From Bacteroidota bacterium (GTDB lineage Bacteria > Bacteroidota > Bacteroidia > Bacteroidales > VadinHA17), in the NCBI GenBank assembly GCA_029547705.1, contig JAKPOU010000028.1, positions 1 through 55,981 of the forward strand: DNA of 55,981 bases. The letters are read 5' to 3'. Positions 42,904 to 52,057 of the stretch are shown in pieces. The notes under the pieces are model-generated. The model ran no database searches and was not told where the DNA came from. It was given only the letters and a program-made list of their open reading frames with translations. Each line of letters starts with the position of its first letter. Within the stretch, counting starts at the first letter, position 1. Both the position numbers and the translations under genes were made by a program.

Positions 42904-44027
42904 TTATCTGAAGCTTTTTTTGCGATTTTATTTCTTAATCCATCAATAAATCTGAACATATTAAAGAGAGACAAAAGAAAAAGGCTATTCTTAAAAAGAT
43001 TCAAGGGCCGACTTTTAAGATATCTAATAAAAGTTTTCTTGATTTTTTTTTTATCCTTCAGATACAATAGATTATCCTTTCCTTGTTTCATGGATTCATT
43101 GTATGCACTTAATTTAGTTAAAATTTTACTTTTTTCATCTCCGCTAAGAATGACAACTTTGTTATCCTGGAACTTAACAGGTAATATCTCACTAGATATT
43201 CTATCTTTGTAAATATCCAAAAGTACCACCATTGAATAATGACAATCTTCAATCCAAGTATGTTTTGCCCCGCTAATAGTTTCAAAAGCAGGAAAGAAAA
43301 AATTTCCCAATGAATAAAATACAGGTTTCCCTGCAATAACCTCAAATCCCTGAATTACATGCGGATGAGTCCCAATGATTAAATCGGCACCAGCATCTAC
43401 AATTTTTTTAGCTAAAATTCTCTGGCTGCGGGTTGGGATATTTGTATATTCATGCCCCCAATGCAAACAAATACAAATAAAATCACATTGCTCTTTCAAT
43501 GATTTTATTTGTTTATGAATCAAATTTATCTTTATAGGTGGGCTGCCGGGCGTGTTCCAACCAGATATCAGAGCATTTACATAATAGGCCTTAGAAGTAA
43601 ATCCTAAAAAACCGAAGGTAAGGTTATTTCTTTTAATTATTAATGGTCTCAGAGAATCATGTAAGTCCATGCCGGCTCCAAAAAAACCGATCTGATGGTT
43701 CGCAAGGAGCCTCTTTGTCCTTTGCATGGATTTATACCCATAATCCATTATATGATTATTTGCCAAACAAGCTACATCCAGTTTTAAGCTTTCAAGAAAT
43801 CTTATATTTTCAGGCGGAGACCAGAGTAAAGGGGTCCTGAACGGTCTTTGGTAACCCTTGAAAAAGGTAGTTTCTAAATTACATATAACAATATCATCTG
43901 CCTTTATTAATTTCCCAAGCTCTTTAAAGGGATCATAATCTTTATCGTAGCAAACGGGTACAAAATCCCCACCCATAAAAATATCTCCTATCAGAACAAG
44001 TCTTACTTTGTCTGAATTACTCATCAA
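42888..44027 (-). CDS. CapA-like protein (PGA_cap metallophosphatase fold), upstream copy
   Basis: A 379-residue CapA family protein, closer to the canonical form than the other copy. Motifs in order: VLIGDIFMGG, VICNLETTFF, LANNHIMDYG, ICLHWGHEYTNIPT, DAGADLIIGTHPHVIQGFE and FYSLGNFFFP. The metal-ligand Asp, Asn-His and His residues of the calcineurin-like fold are all present. The C-terminal tail is lysine-rich. There is no signal peptide or membrane anchor in either copy, so both may work in the cytoplasm, unlike the membrane-linked CapA of Bacillus. Confidence 0.9.
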   Translation of the reverse strand: MMSNSDKVRLVLIGDIFMGGDFVPVCYDKDYDPFKELGKLIKADDIVICNLETTFFKGYQRPFRTPLLWSPPENIRFLESLKLDVACLANNHIMDYGYKSMQRTKRLLANHQIGFFGAGMDLHDSLRPLIIKRNNLTFGFLGFTSKAYYVNALISGWNTPGSPPIKINLIHKQIKSLKEQCDFICICLHWGHEYTNIPTRSQRILAKKIVDAGADLIIGTHPHVIQGFEVIAGKPVFYSLGNFFFPAFETISGAKHTWIEDCHYSMVVLLDIYKDRISSEILPVKFQDNKVVILSGDEKSKILTKLSAYNESMKQGKDNLLYLKDKKKIKKTFIRYLKSRPLNLFKNSLFLLSLFNMFRFIDGLRNKIAKKASDKWIVT

Positions 44028-44035
44028 TTATTGGA

Positions 44036-45298
44036 TTAATTTTGGAATGAAGAATACAGTGCTAATATTTCAGGGGTTAATGCCTTTTTAGAGTAATGAT
44101 TATGATATAACTCGTAGGCACTTCTTCCCAACTTGTACCTTTCCTGTGGATTGGTTAATAATAATAAAACTGCCTCTGCGAATGATCCAGGATCATCAAC
44201 TACCTTAATTGCTTCCGGATTAAATTCCCTGAATCCTTCTATTTCCTTGCTTGTCGCAACAATTGCTTTACCAAGGCTCATGGCGTGTAATGTTTTCGTT
44301 TTAATGCCTGCTCCTGTAAGTGACGGCGCTATAAAAACAGCAGATTTAAGCATATGGTCAATCAGTTCTTCATCACTTACTTCACCAGTAATAATGATGT
44401 TTGCTTTCTTTTCAGCACTCTTAATTATTGATTCAGGTGGATTTTTCCCTACAGCATAAAATTTTACATCAGGAATTTTTTCTTCTATTAAGGGTAATAT
44501 GTTTTCTGTGAAATAATTATAAGCAATTTGAATTCTTTCAGCAGCGAAGTTGCCTATAAATATAAGGCGATTATTAATTTGAAATTCTTCAGGGACATTA
44601 ATTGCACGAATTATTCTCTGCTGTACTGAATCTTTAATCTCTGCATCAGAGTCCACGGGACAATGAAATATTTTGTGTGAATACTTATTGAGCCTCTTTT
44701 TAACATTTCCTGCATCTGTATCTGAAATAAATGAGACAAAATTGCAGTATTTCATAAAAATTGTTTCCTGTTTCTTTCTTGCAGAAAAAGCTACAAATGC
44801 TTTAAACATATTAATAAACCCTGCCGTATTCTCAAGATTTGAACGGGGGCCCGCTAAAACGTCATCAATCGGACCTAAAACAGTGATTTTTTTATTCTTG
44901 TAAAACCTTAAATATTTCTCTGTGTAAATACTTGATGCCTGAATTATGTCATAATTATGATCTTCAGTTAATCCTTCTAAGGCCTTCATAACCTCGGTAT
45001 GATAGTAACTGGAAACATGTACGGGTATACCAAAAACCAATGCTTTAATAAAAAACCATTTCTTCTTAAGCTTACTTCTTAACACAGAATTATTTCTGTA
45101 ATTCAATTTTACCCTGACAATCTTTGCACACAATTCAATTAATTTATTTTCTGCCTCATTTTCACTTTTGTCAATAAAAGGATATACTAGGGTGACATTA
45201 TGTTCAGTACTTAAAGCTTTGATCAGATTATACGTAACCTTATCCATCCCGCTTCTTACTGGGTATGGGGAATGATGATGAATGTACAGGATATCCAT
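44036..45298 (-). CDS. Glycosyltransferase family 4
   Basis: A 420-residue GT-B glycosyltransferase. The start MDILYIHHHSPYPVRSG carries the first beta strand and the glycine-containing acceptor loop, so I keep it although it lies 59 bases inside the upstream GT2 gene. Second-domain landmarks are NNRLIFIGNFAAERIQIAY, IIITGEVSDEELIDHM and PSLTGAGIKTKTLHAMSLGKAIV, the sugar-nucleotide binding stretch. It is followed 8 bases later by the first CapA-like gene. Confidence 0.88.
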   Translation of the reverse strand: MDILYIHHHSPYPVRSGMDKVTYNLIKALSTEHNVTLVYPFIDKSENEAENKLIELCAKIVRVKLNYRNNSVLRSKLKKKWFFIKALVFGIPVHVSSYYHTEVMKALEGLTEDHNYDIIQASSIYTEKYLRFYKNKKITVLGPIDDVLAGPRSNLENTAGFINMFKAFVAFSARKKQETIFMKYCNFVSFISDTDAGNVKKRLNKYSHKIFHCPVDSDAEIKDSVQQRIIRAINVPEEFQINNRLIFIGNFAAERIQIAYNYFTENILPLIEEKIPDVKFYAVGKNPPESIIKSAEKKANIIITGEVSDEELIDHMLKSAVFIAPSLTGAGIKTKTLHAMSLGKAIVATSKEIEGFREFNPEAIKVVDDPGSFAEAVLLLLTNPQERYKLGRSAYELYHNHYSKKALTPEILALYSSFQN

Positions 45299-46130
45299 AT
45301 TTTTTGATTTGATTTACCAAATTGAGTTTTTCCCTATAAGATTTTCTTCTGCGCTCAGCAAAAGAGCTGGCCTGATACATTTTTAAGCCCAGCTTTAGTT
45401 TATATTTACTGGGAGAGATACCAAAATGCTTTCTCATTGTTAATAATACCTCAGAAGGATTTCCGCTATTATACCCTGTTTCTTTGAGTTGTTTACTGTA
45501 AATGTGTGATTTATTGGCACTATGCGTTCGGAATCTACCCAAATATGCCGGAATATGTATGAAGGGGCCAAGTTTTAACAACTTACACCATAGATCAAAA
45601 TCCATTGCCATATTCAGAGAGGCATCAAGACCGTCTGACTTATCATAATCAGATCTTCTGATAAGAACTGTTTCCTGTGGCAGTGTTAATCCAAGTTTAA
45701 GGCACCATTTATAAAAACTTCCTTTTCTTGATACAGCAGTTATATTGCCTTTGGAATCTATTCTGACTCTGTTTCCAAATGTTAAAACAGCTTCAGAGTA
45801 TCTCTGAAGAAATGCAACAGAAAGAGAAATTGTAGAAGGTTCCAGTATATCATCAGAGCATAACCAGGTTATATATTGTCCTTTTGCTTTACTAAAACCT
45901 TTTATAATAGCATCAGTCTGACCGTTATCAGATTCGCTTATCCAATAAGCTAACCGGTTTTCATATTTTTTAATTATTTCAACGGAATTATCTGAAGAAC
46001 CTCCGTCAATAATAATGTATTCAATGTTGGGATAATCCTGCCGTAAAACCGACAGGATTGTTTCTTCTAAAAATTCTGCCTGATTAAATGATGGGGTAAC
46101 AATTGTGACCAATGGCAAGTCTGTCAGCAT
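45240..46130 (-). CDS. Glycosyltransferase family 2
   Basis: A 296-residue GT-A glycosyltransferase. It begins LVTIVTPSFNQAEFLEETI, has YIIIDGGSSDNSVEIIKKY for the nucleotide, and the metal-binding motif CSDDILEPS near residue 92. WKIDFDLWCKLL-like acceptor-side features appear as MAMDFDLWCKLLK. It overlaps the polymerase-like gene upstream by 47 bases and the GT4 gene downstream by 59, unusually long overlaps that indicate tight co-transcription. Confidence 0.9.
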   Translation of the reverse strand: MLTDLPLVTIVTPSFNQAEFLEETILSVLRQDYPNIEYIIIDGGSSDNSVEIIKKYENRLAYWISESDNGQTDAIIKGFSKAKGQYITWLCSDDILEPSTISLSVAFLQRYSEAVLTFGNRVRIDSKGNITAVSRKGSFYKWCLKLGLTLPQETVLIRRSDYDKSDGLDASLNMAMDFDLWCKLLKLGPFIHIPAYLGRFRTHSANKSHIYSKQLKETGYNSGNPSEVLLTMRKHFGISPSKYKLKLGLKMYQASSFAERRRKSYREKLNLVNQIKKYGYPVHSSSFPIPSKKRDG

Positions 46131-47481
46131 TTGAGAAAATAGTTTGTTCTTGATAAGATCTTCTTTTAAGTACTATTGCCGAAGCATACGCAAGTGAAAA
46201 TGAGAGAGGAAAAATTGTTGATATAAATGCACTGGAGTAGGTAACAAAATCAATTAAAAATACAATAACCATCATAAAACTGCCAAAGCAAAATGATTTC
46301 CAATACACATCCGTATCTGATTTTGCAACTCTATAAAATAATGCAGATACCTTGAAAGCTAAAAATATTAGTAAAAAACAGAAAATTAAGCCTAGTTGAA
46401 CCAGATGGTAAGTTAACCCGGTAATAGGTCCATTAACGCCCAGGGTTTTCCAAATACCTTCACCATATGTAGCAACTCCCTTTGCAGATTCCGGCCCATA
46501 GCCAAATATGGAATTAATAGAAAGATTACTAAATAATTTCTCGCTAACAGATAGAAAATTCGCTCCCCTGCCATGTGTAATTTGCTCATCCTCTGAGGTA
46601 GAAAATGTATAATCTAATGTATATTCCTGAAAATAATTCAGATCTATTCGTCCTCCTACTTTATTATCCGGATTTAATGTGGCTGAATATTTTGATCCAA
46701 AAATAATAGTGGCTACTGAAAAAAACAGGACAAAAATATTCAGTCGCATAATCCTCTTTGAAAAGGATACACTTAACCTGGCATAGAAATATATTGAGAG
46801 TAATAATATGACAGGTGTATAAATCCAAATGCCTCGTTTAGCTCCCATATATGCCATAAAAAGGAAGCCTAAAATGAGTAAGATATATCTAAGGTCTTGT
46901 TTGTAAAATAAAAAAAAAGCAAAAATGAAAGATATAGCTGTCAGGGGCAACATTGTTGAGAAAGTGCCACCTGAGACAGATACTGTACCTATCAGAACTT
47001 TCTCATTAACACCGATAAATATCAATTTTAAAACTGAAGCAGCAATTTGTAATATAAAAATCGTAAATATCAATTCATTAAAAGACATCCATTTTCTTTC
47101 GGGCATCCTTAGATTATAAACCACAAGAAATACTATATATGGATAAAGAAATGTCCTGTAGTATGTAAAGGTTTGGTATGGGCTTGATGATGACAGGCTT
47201 GCAGATACAATTAATAAACCGGACAAAATAAGAAACCAGTTAAATCCAGGATATTCAAATTTTCGTCTTTTTGTTTGTAAAAGCAGAAGTAAACCTATTA
47301 GTATATCAATTAAAAATTTTCTGATAAACTCAGGTAACCCAACATATTCTAAAGCACCAAAAATAAAAACATATAGAAAAAGTATCTTCAACAATATCTC
47401 ACTAACACCACTGCCAACAAGCGATTTATGATTTGAAAATAATAGTATAATAATAATCAGAATAAGAAGTATCTTATCCAT
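46084..47481 (-). CDS. Wzy-like O-antigen polymerase or ligase
   Basis: A 465-residue integral membrane protein with about eleven hydrophobic helices and one large polar loop (about residues 265-345) that contains GGRIDLNYFQEY and NSIFGYGPESAKG, the pattern of the Wzy/WaaL superfamily. It would polymerise or ligate lipid-linked oligosaccharide repeats on the periplasmic face. Sequence conservation in this family is too low to separate polymerase from ligase; presence inside a polysaccharide locus favours polymerase. It is the only such gene in the window. Confidence 0.8.
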   Translation of the reverse strand: MDKILLILIIIILLFSNHKSLVGSGVSEILLKILFLYVFIFGALEYVGLPEFIRKFLIDILIGLLLLLQTKRRKFEYPGFNWFLILSGLLIVSASLSSSSPYQTFTYYRTFLYPYIVFLVVYNLRMPERKWMSFNELIFTIFILQIAASVLKLIFIGVNEKVLIGTVSVSGGTFSTMLPLTAISFIFAFFLFYKQDLRYILLILGFLFMAYMGAKRGIWIYTPVILLLSIYFYARLSVSFSKRIMRLNIFVLFFSVATIIFGSKYSATLNPDNKVGGRIDLNYFQEYTLDYTFSTSEDEQITHGRGANFLSVSEKLFSNLSINSIFGYGPESAKGVATYGEGIWKTLGVNGPITGLTYHLVQLGLIFCFLLIFLAFKVSALFYRVAKSDTDVYWKSFCFGSFMMVIVFLIDFVTYSSAFISTIFPLSFSLAYASAIVLKRRSYQEQTIFSNADRLAIGHNCYPII

Positions 47482-47524
47482 TAAAATAAAACTTTGTAAT
47501 CCAAAATAAATTATTCAACCAGGA

Positions 47525-48358
47525 CTATTCTAACAAATCATTAAAACACGAAATATGTTTTAGCCAGAATTCTTTATCATGCTTTGCCCACCCATGACAT
47601 CCGAAAGGTAAATTATAATTGTTTAATTTATATAAATATCCTGGATATCTTTCGAATGCAAATCCTATAGCCTCTTGGCCTTGGATGACTGTAAAATCCT
47701 TATTAATTTTAGAACCAAGATTGGCCCAAAACATATCCTCTTTTCTGTTATTAATATTTCTGAAGTACTCAGTATTATTCCGATACCCAAAAATACGTGC
47801 TGCAATTAGGGGCACCTTTAAAAAAAGACTTCTGGTACTTGATTTTAAATATTCTTGAAGTATTTCTAAAGGATTTAGTACAATCTTCTTTTTAATCTCT
47901 AAGGTTCTTACAAATGAGGAGATTCTTCGTAGGGAAAAGCCTCCATTCCCTGCAAATCCTTCTATAGATAATCTGTTCTCTTTTTCAACAAGCCAGGGAG
48001 CTCCGATATAATCATATCCTTTTTGACACCAATAATCCAATTCGTCTCTGAATACCCAAGAATCCAGTTGATAGATTAAAATGTAAATAAAACTATTAAA
48101 ACGTTTATAAAAATCTAATGAAAGCATTAGTTTATTATAGCCATAAATATTTTGAAAATACGTTGAATCAAAATATTCTATGTGAAATTTGATTTTAAAT
48201 TTAGCCAACAGATTCGTATAATATGAAATATTCAAATCTTGATAAGTAATTATACAAATTGGATGTTTATATAAAATCTTTAAGCATTGAATGAATGAAT
48301 GTATTTCATTCAATTCTGGTTTTGGTTTATAAACTGGAATAACCACAATACTCTTCAT
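47525..48358 (-). CDS. DUF5672 family glycosyltransferase-like protein
   Basis: A 277-residue protein with the DUF5672 signature: YILIYQLDSWVFRDEL, YDYIGAPWLV, GNGGFSLRRISSF and FGCHGWAKHD in family order. The fold is thought to be GT-A-like, and members occur in O-antigen and capsule loci. QLDSW is taken as the metal/donor motif. It stands 43 bases after the start of the polymerase-like gene region and 106 bases after the next upstream gene's stop. Confidence 0.82.
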   Translation of the reverse strand: MKSIVVIPVYKPKPELNEIHSFIQCLKILYKHPICIITYQDLNISYYTNLLAKFKIKFHIEYFDSTYFQNIYGYNKLMLSLDFYKRFNSFIYILIYQLDSWVFRDELDYWCQKGYDYIGAPWLVEKENRLSIEGFAGNGGFSLRRISSFVRTLEIKKKIVLNPLEILQEYLKSSTRSLFLKVPLIAARIFGYRNNTEYFRNINNRKEDMFWANLGSKINKDFTVIQGQEAIGFAFERYPGYLYKLNNYNLPFGCHGWAKHDKEFWLKHISCFNDLLE

Positions 48359-48464
48359 AAAAAATTGTTTGTTGTCAACCCTTTAATATTTATCTACTCG
48401 AAACCTTATCACACATTGATACCTTTTAATTTCCATACCAAAGACTCTTTTCAGATGGTTCATG

Positions 48465-49415
48465 CTATCCTTTGAAAAGGATAATATTAAATAGCTTACG
48501 TTGAACTTTTAATACTCTTCCAAATAATCTTTTTAGCTTGTTGATTATTGAATTTTGATCCTTAAGTTTGTGCATTAGCCTTATTGCTTTCTTATTCTCT
48601 TTAATTTCTATCTTATTTACATTTATGAATTCTGCTATAATCTGATTGTTGTACTTTTCATTCATACCACAGTGTATGCCAGTATTATCCATTCCAATAT
48701 TCCTTACGAGAGACATTCTCGGGTGTAATGCAAATCCATTGTTTAAATAAATCGCAGCATGCCAAAAAATTGCCCACGTTTTAATTTTTCCATTTAAATT
48801 GTCTTCAATTTGACGCCAAAATGCAAGTCCTTGCCCTTTATTGAACTTTTTCTGAGTGAAACCAGAATGATTTTGTAACAGTGTTGTTATTTCAATAATG
48901 TTATTATTAAATTTCTTCCATGCCCTTTCCCATGTCCCCCAACCCCAACATGAGTTTACATTATAAAAAAAAGTTTCAGGTAGGTTTCCTTTTACTGGAT
49001 GCATAAAACCTGAAATATGCATTACTTTCTCTTCATTTTCATAAATAAATAATGCGTCATTCATATATTTTAGGAAACCTTTTGACGTTACAATATCATC
49101 TTCAAGGACAATGATTTTACCATGCTTATTCACAATATCAGTTACACCATTGACTATTGAATCAGCCAAGCCTTTATTTGCCTTCGACTCAATAATATAG
49201 ACTTTTTTACACCACTGTTTTAATCTTATAATATTACGTACTTCATTTATTTTTTCTTTTTCTACTTTAGATGCATTACTATTCGGACCATCTGAATGTA
49301 TATATAGAACAGTCTCTTCTGCAAGATAATTATCTGTCAGAGCCTCAAGGGTCCTTAGGGTATGAACCGGCCGGTTATAAACAAATAAAATTACAGGAGC
49401 TAGAGTCACTTTCAA
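48465..49415 (-). CDS. GT-A-like glycosyltransferase (HlpA-type)
   Basis: A 316-residue protein with a GT2/GNT-I-like N-terminal domain. It begins PVILFVYNRPVHTLRTLEAL, has KIIVLEDDIVTSKGFLKYMND with the DxD-type metal motif, and continues with NSCWGWGTWERAWKKFN, the hallmark of the group annotated as HlpA-like. The donor and acceptor are unknown. A 475-base gap without genes precedes it, so it may start a separate transcription unit. Confidence 0.82.
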   Translation of the reverse strand: MKVTLAPVILFVYNRPVHTLRTLEALTDNYLAEETVLYIHSDGPNSNASKVEKEKINEVRNIIRLKQWCKKVYIIESKANKGLADSIVNGVTDIVNKHGKIIVLEDDIVTSKGFLKYMNDALFIYENEEKVMHISGFMHPVKGNLPETFFYNVNSCWGWGTWERAWKKFNNNIIEITTLLQNHSGFTQKKFNKGQGLAFWRQIEDNLNGKIKTWAIFWHAAIYLNNGFALHPRMSLVRNIGMDNTGIHCGMNEKYNNQIIAEFINVNKIEIKENKKAIRLMHKLKDQNSIINKLKRLFGRVLKVQRKLFNIILFKG

Positions 49416-49890
49416 AATATTATTTAACTACCAATAACATCCATTTCCAATATTCTGAAATCTCCAGAAAATTTTTTCAGCATTTCATTATTATTTATAG
49501 GGGGGAAAAAAAATCCTGCATTATTTGACAATACAAATTTAAACTTGTCATCTCACTAAAAAGGTCGGATCCCACATCTTATATATTTATCAGCTGTATC
49601 GTTTTATACCTCATTTTTAAATAGGGAATTATGATATGCATATCGACATTGCCCAATCTGGCTGCCATTAATGGAATTCCGTTCTCAATATTGTGCCATA
49701 TGAAATCTGAAGCAGCCTGTCCACAGAAATGATAATCCAATAAAAAGGTACAGTAATTTCATGTTGAAACATTTTATAAAATTTCCGTAGGACCTTTAGA
49801 CTAAAAGTTATCAATAGATATTGAATTTAATTCAAAAATCCCTCATTAAGTAAATAAGATTCCGATACAGATAATAAAAAAAGAAATTTT
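49416..49890. other. Gap in the polysaccharide locus with a possible decayed gene
   Basis: No intact gene. On the minus strand near 49600-49750 a frame without a start reads DFIWHNIENGIPLMAARLGN and ends at a stop near 49597. The pattern is faintly like the end of a tyrosine recombinase, but I cannot support that. Another frame here starts MKLLYLFIGLSFLWTGC, like a lipoprotein signal, and stops after 25 codons. The region could be a remnant or hold a promoter for the genes on its left. Confidence 0.35.
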
Positions 49891-51048
49891 CTATGACTTA
49901 TTATTGACAATAGACTCAATCTCATGCAGTAATTTTTCTGCATAGGAACTCCAGGTGAAATGTCTAACTGCCAGATGTGCATTTCGGCACATCTGAATAT
50001 ATTGCTGTTCATTAAATACATTCCTTATGGCATCAGCAATTCTTTCTGCTGTATTTTCATAACAATAATAACCGAAATTTATCTCTCTGCCGAAAAGGCT
50101 AATGAATTCATCATAAGGATATACAATAACGGGAATATGAAAATACATTACTTCAACTGTAGTTGAGAGCCCGCTCCACTTGGTGTTTGTGTTTACATAA
50201 ATATTTGTGGCCCTGAGCAGCGAATAATACAGCTGATTGCCCGACGAGGTACCTTTGTCAAGATATCCATAACAAGCTACTCCATCTGGCACCAGATCAA
50301 AATCCGTTTCGTCCAGTCCTACAATATGCAATCTTGCTGACGGATATTCTTTTTTGATTTTTCCAAATGCACTTACCAAATTTCTAGCTCCTTCGATATA
50401 TAGGTGATTTTTACCACCTACAAACAAGATATTACGTGTTTCTTTTTTTCCTGTCAGTTCTACGTTTTCATCAATTTTATGAAGTGAGTTAATTACGTAC
50501 TGATCAAGATATTTAATTTTCCTCTCCTCAAACTTGGTAAGCATTGATGGTAATATACTCTTAAATAATACTACTACCAGATCTGATCCTGCTATTTGCT
50601 GATAATCTCTTTTTATTGACATTTTTTCAAAAAAATCAGGAGATTTTTCTTTGAAATGTCTGATATAATGGTCATAAGGCCAATCGCAAATAAGTATACT
50701 TGGCAGATTTGAAACTTTGTAGGATGAGAAGCTGAATGTCAGGAAAATATTTGCATCAGCATCAGGGTATTCTTTCACAGCCCTTTTAATCTGTTTTTTA
50801 ATATGTGAAAAATGAAGATAAGAACGACGGTAATCAAATGTTGAATTTTTATTTATTTTATGCCATAAAAGATAAAAACAGTATTTAAATAATCTTCTTC
50901 GTAAATTAGATATCCGTAAATTAACCCTGTTTATGTGAATACCTTTTTCCAGGAATACCTTAGTCATAAAATAAGGAACATTTGACCAAGTCCTTAATAA
51001 TCTGGAATCACCAATCGTAAAGACTGTTAATTCTCTAATTTTCTTCAT
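49891..51048 (-). CDS. GT-B glycosyltransferase
   Basis: A 385-residue GT4-type protein. The N-terminal half is divergent (ELTVFTIGDSRLLRTWSNVPYF split over residues 6-27), with SILICDWPYDHYIRHF in the middle. The second domain is clearer: RNILFVGGKNHLYIEGA, ARLHIVGLDETDF, ACYGYLDKG and WSGLSTTVEVMYFHIPVIV, which is the donor-binding loop. Sugar specificity is unknown. It is 31 bases downstream of the next GT2 gene. Confidence 0.8.
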   Translation of the reverse strand: MKKIRELTVFTIGDSRLLRTWSNVPYFMTKVFLEKGIHINRVNLRISNLRRRLFKYCFYLLWHKINKNSTFDYRRSYLHFSHIKKQIKRAVKEYPDADANIFLTFSFSSYKVSNLPSILICDWPYDHYIRHFKEKSPDFFEKMSIKRDYQQIAGSDLVVVLFKSILPSMLTKFEERKIKYLDQYVINSLHKIDENVELTGKKETRNILFVGGKNHLYIEGARNLVSAFGKIKKEYPSARLHIVGLDETDFDLVPDGVACYGYLDKGTSSGNQLYYSLLRATNIYVNTNTKWSGLSTTVEVMYFHIPVIVYPYDEFISLFGREINFGYYCYENTAERIADAIRNVFNEQQYIQMCRNAHLAVRHFTWSSYAEKLLHEIESIVNNKS

Positions 51049-51079
51049 TAACCAAGAAAAATTGAATATTGCTCATTTT

Positions 51080-52000
51080 TCATTTGGAGAAGGTTTCTTT
51101 TCTATTTCCTTTGTAAAATCCAAAATATCTTGCCAGGGGAGATGCAATATCCAGAACAAAATTTTGTATATAATAATCATTCCTATAAATAAAATCTCTC
51201 GAAGCTTTATAAAAGTTTTTTCCCAATAATTTGACAGAATTGTAAACAAGTTCTGAACATCCTATTTTTTTTGTTTGTCTGAAAATTTTAACTGAATCAC
51301 GCCCGCTTGCGTATGCACTTTTTATATGCCAATTCACTCTCATTTTTGATGGATGTACCAGATGTAATATACATAGCTCCGGGTCAAAACCTATTGAATA
51401 ACCTCTTTCTCTTAATTGAAACTGAACAAATGTCTCCTCGCCATACCCTATTTTCCCTCCATGCATACCCAGATCCTCTGGAAATCCATTTATTTTTAAT
51501 AAAGGTTCTTTTTTAAAAACACATACACTGCCTGGAATTGAACCATTGTCAAGTATCGCCACTTGTTCCTTATATTTCATGGACTGGCCAAATTTTTCTG
51601 ATAACCATCTTGGCCGTTTCATGTCCCTATACCATGGATAATACACACCTCCAAAACAGTCAAAATCGTATTTCCCAATAGTGCTTATTATGCGTTCAAC
51701 GTAATTAGGATAAGCCATTGCGTCATCATCAATAAAGGACAACCAGTCATATTTTGATTCTTTGAGTCCTCTGTTACGTGCAACACTCAATCCCTGTTTA
51801 GTCTCTGTGAATATCCTGAAATTTTTATGTCTTTTTGCATATTTTTCAGCGATATCAAAAGTGTTGTCGGTGGAATTATTATTTACAACGATGACTTCAA
51901 ACAATTCTCCGGAAACAGTCTGATTAACCAATGAATCAAGGCAATCTTCAAGAATATTCGCCCGATTATAAGTGCAAACAATTATTGAAATTTTTACCAC
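51080..52000 (-). CDS. Glycosyltransferase family 2
   Basis: A 306-residue GT-A glycosyltransferase. It opens KISIIVCTYNRANILEDCL, has VIVVNNNSTDNTFDIAEKY and the metal motif FIDDDAMAYP near residue 92. The GGKIGYGEETFVQFQLRE stretch (about 190-207) provides the acceptor-side ED residues typical of this subgroup. The last 70 residues are a basic amphipathic tail. It lies in a run of four consecutive glycosyltransferase genes. Confidence 0.9.
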   Translation of the reverse strand: MVKISIIVCTYNRANILEDCLDSLVNQTVSGELFEVIVVNNNSTDNTFDIAEKYAKRHKNFRIFTETKQGLSVARNRGLKESKYDWLSFIDDDAMAYPNYVERIISTIGKYDFDCFGGVYYPWYRDMKRPRWLSEKFGQSMKYKEQVAILDNGSIPGSVCVFKKEPLLKINGFPEDLGMHGGKIGYGEETFVQFQLRERGYSIGFDPELCILHLVHPSKMRVNWHIKSAYASGRDSVKIFRQTKKIGCSELVYNSVKLLGKNFYKASRDFIYRNDYYIQNFVLDIASPLARYFGFYKGNRKETFSK

Positions 52001-52057
52001 TTTAGTCTGAGAATCAATTTACATGGATGTCATTTTAATAAAATGTCATAAACATTG

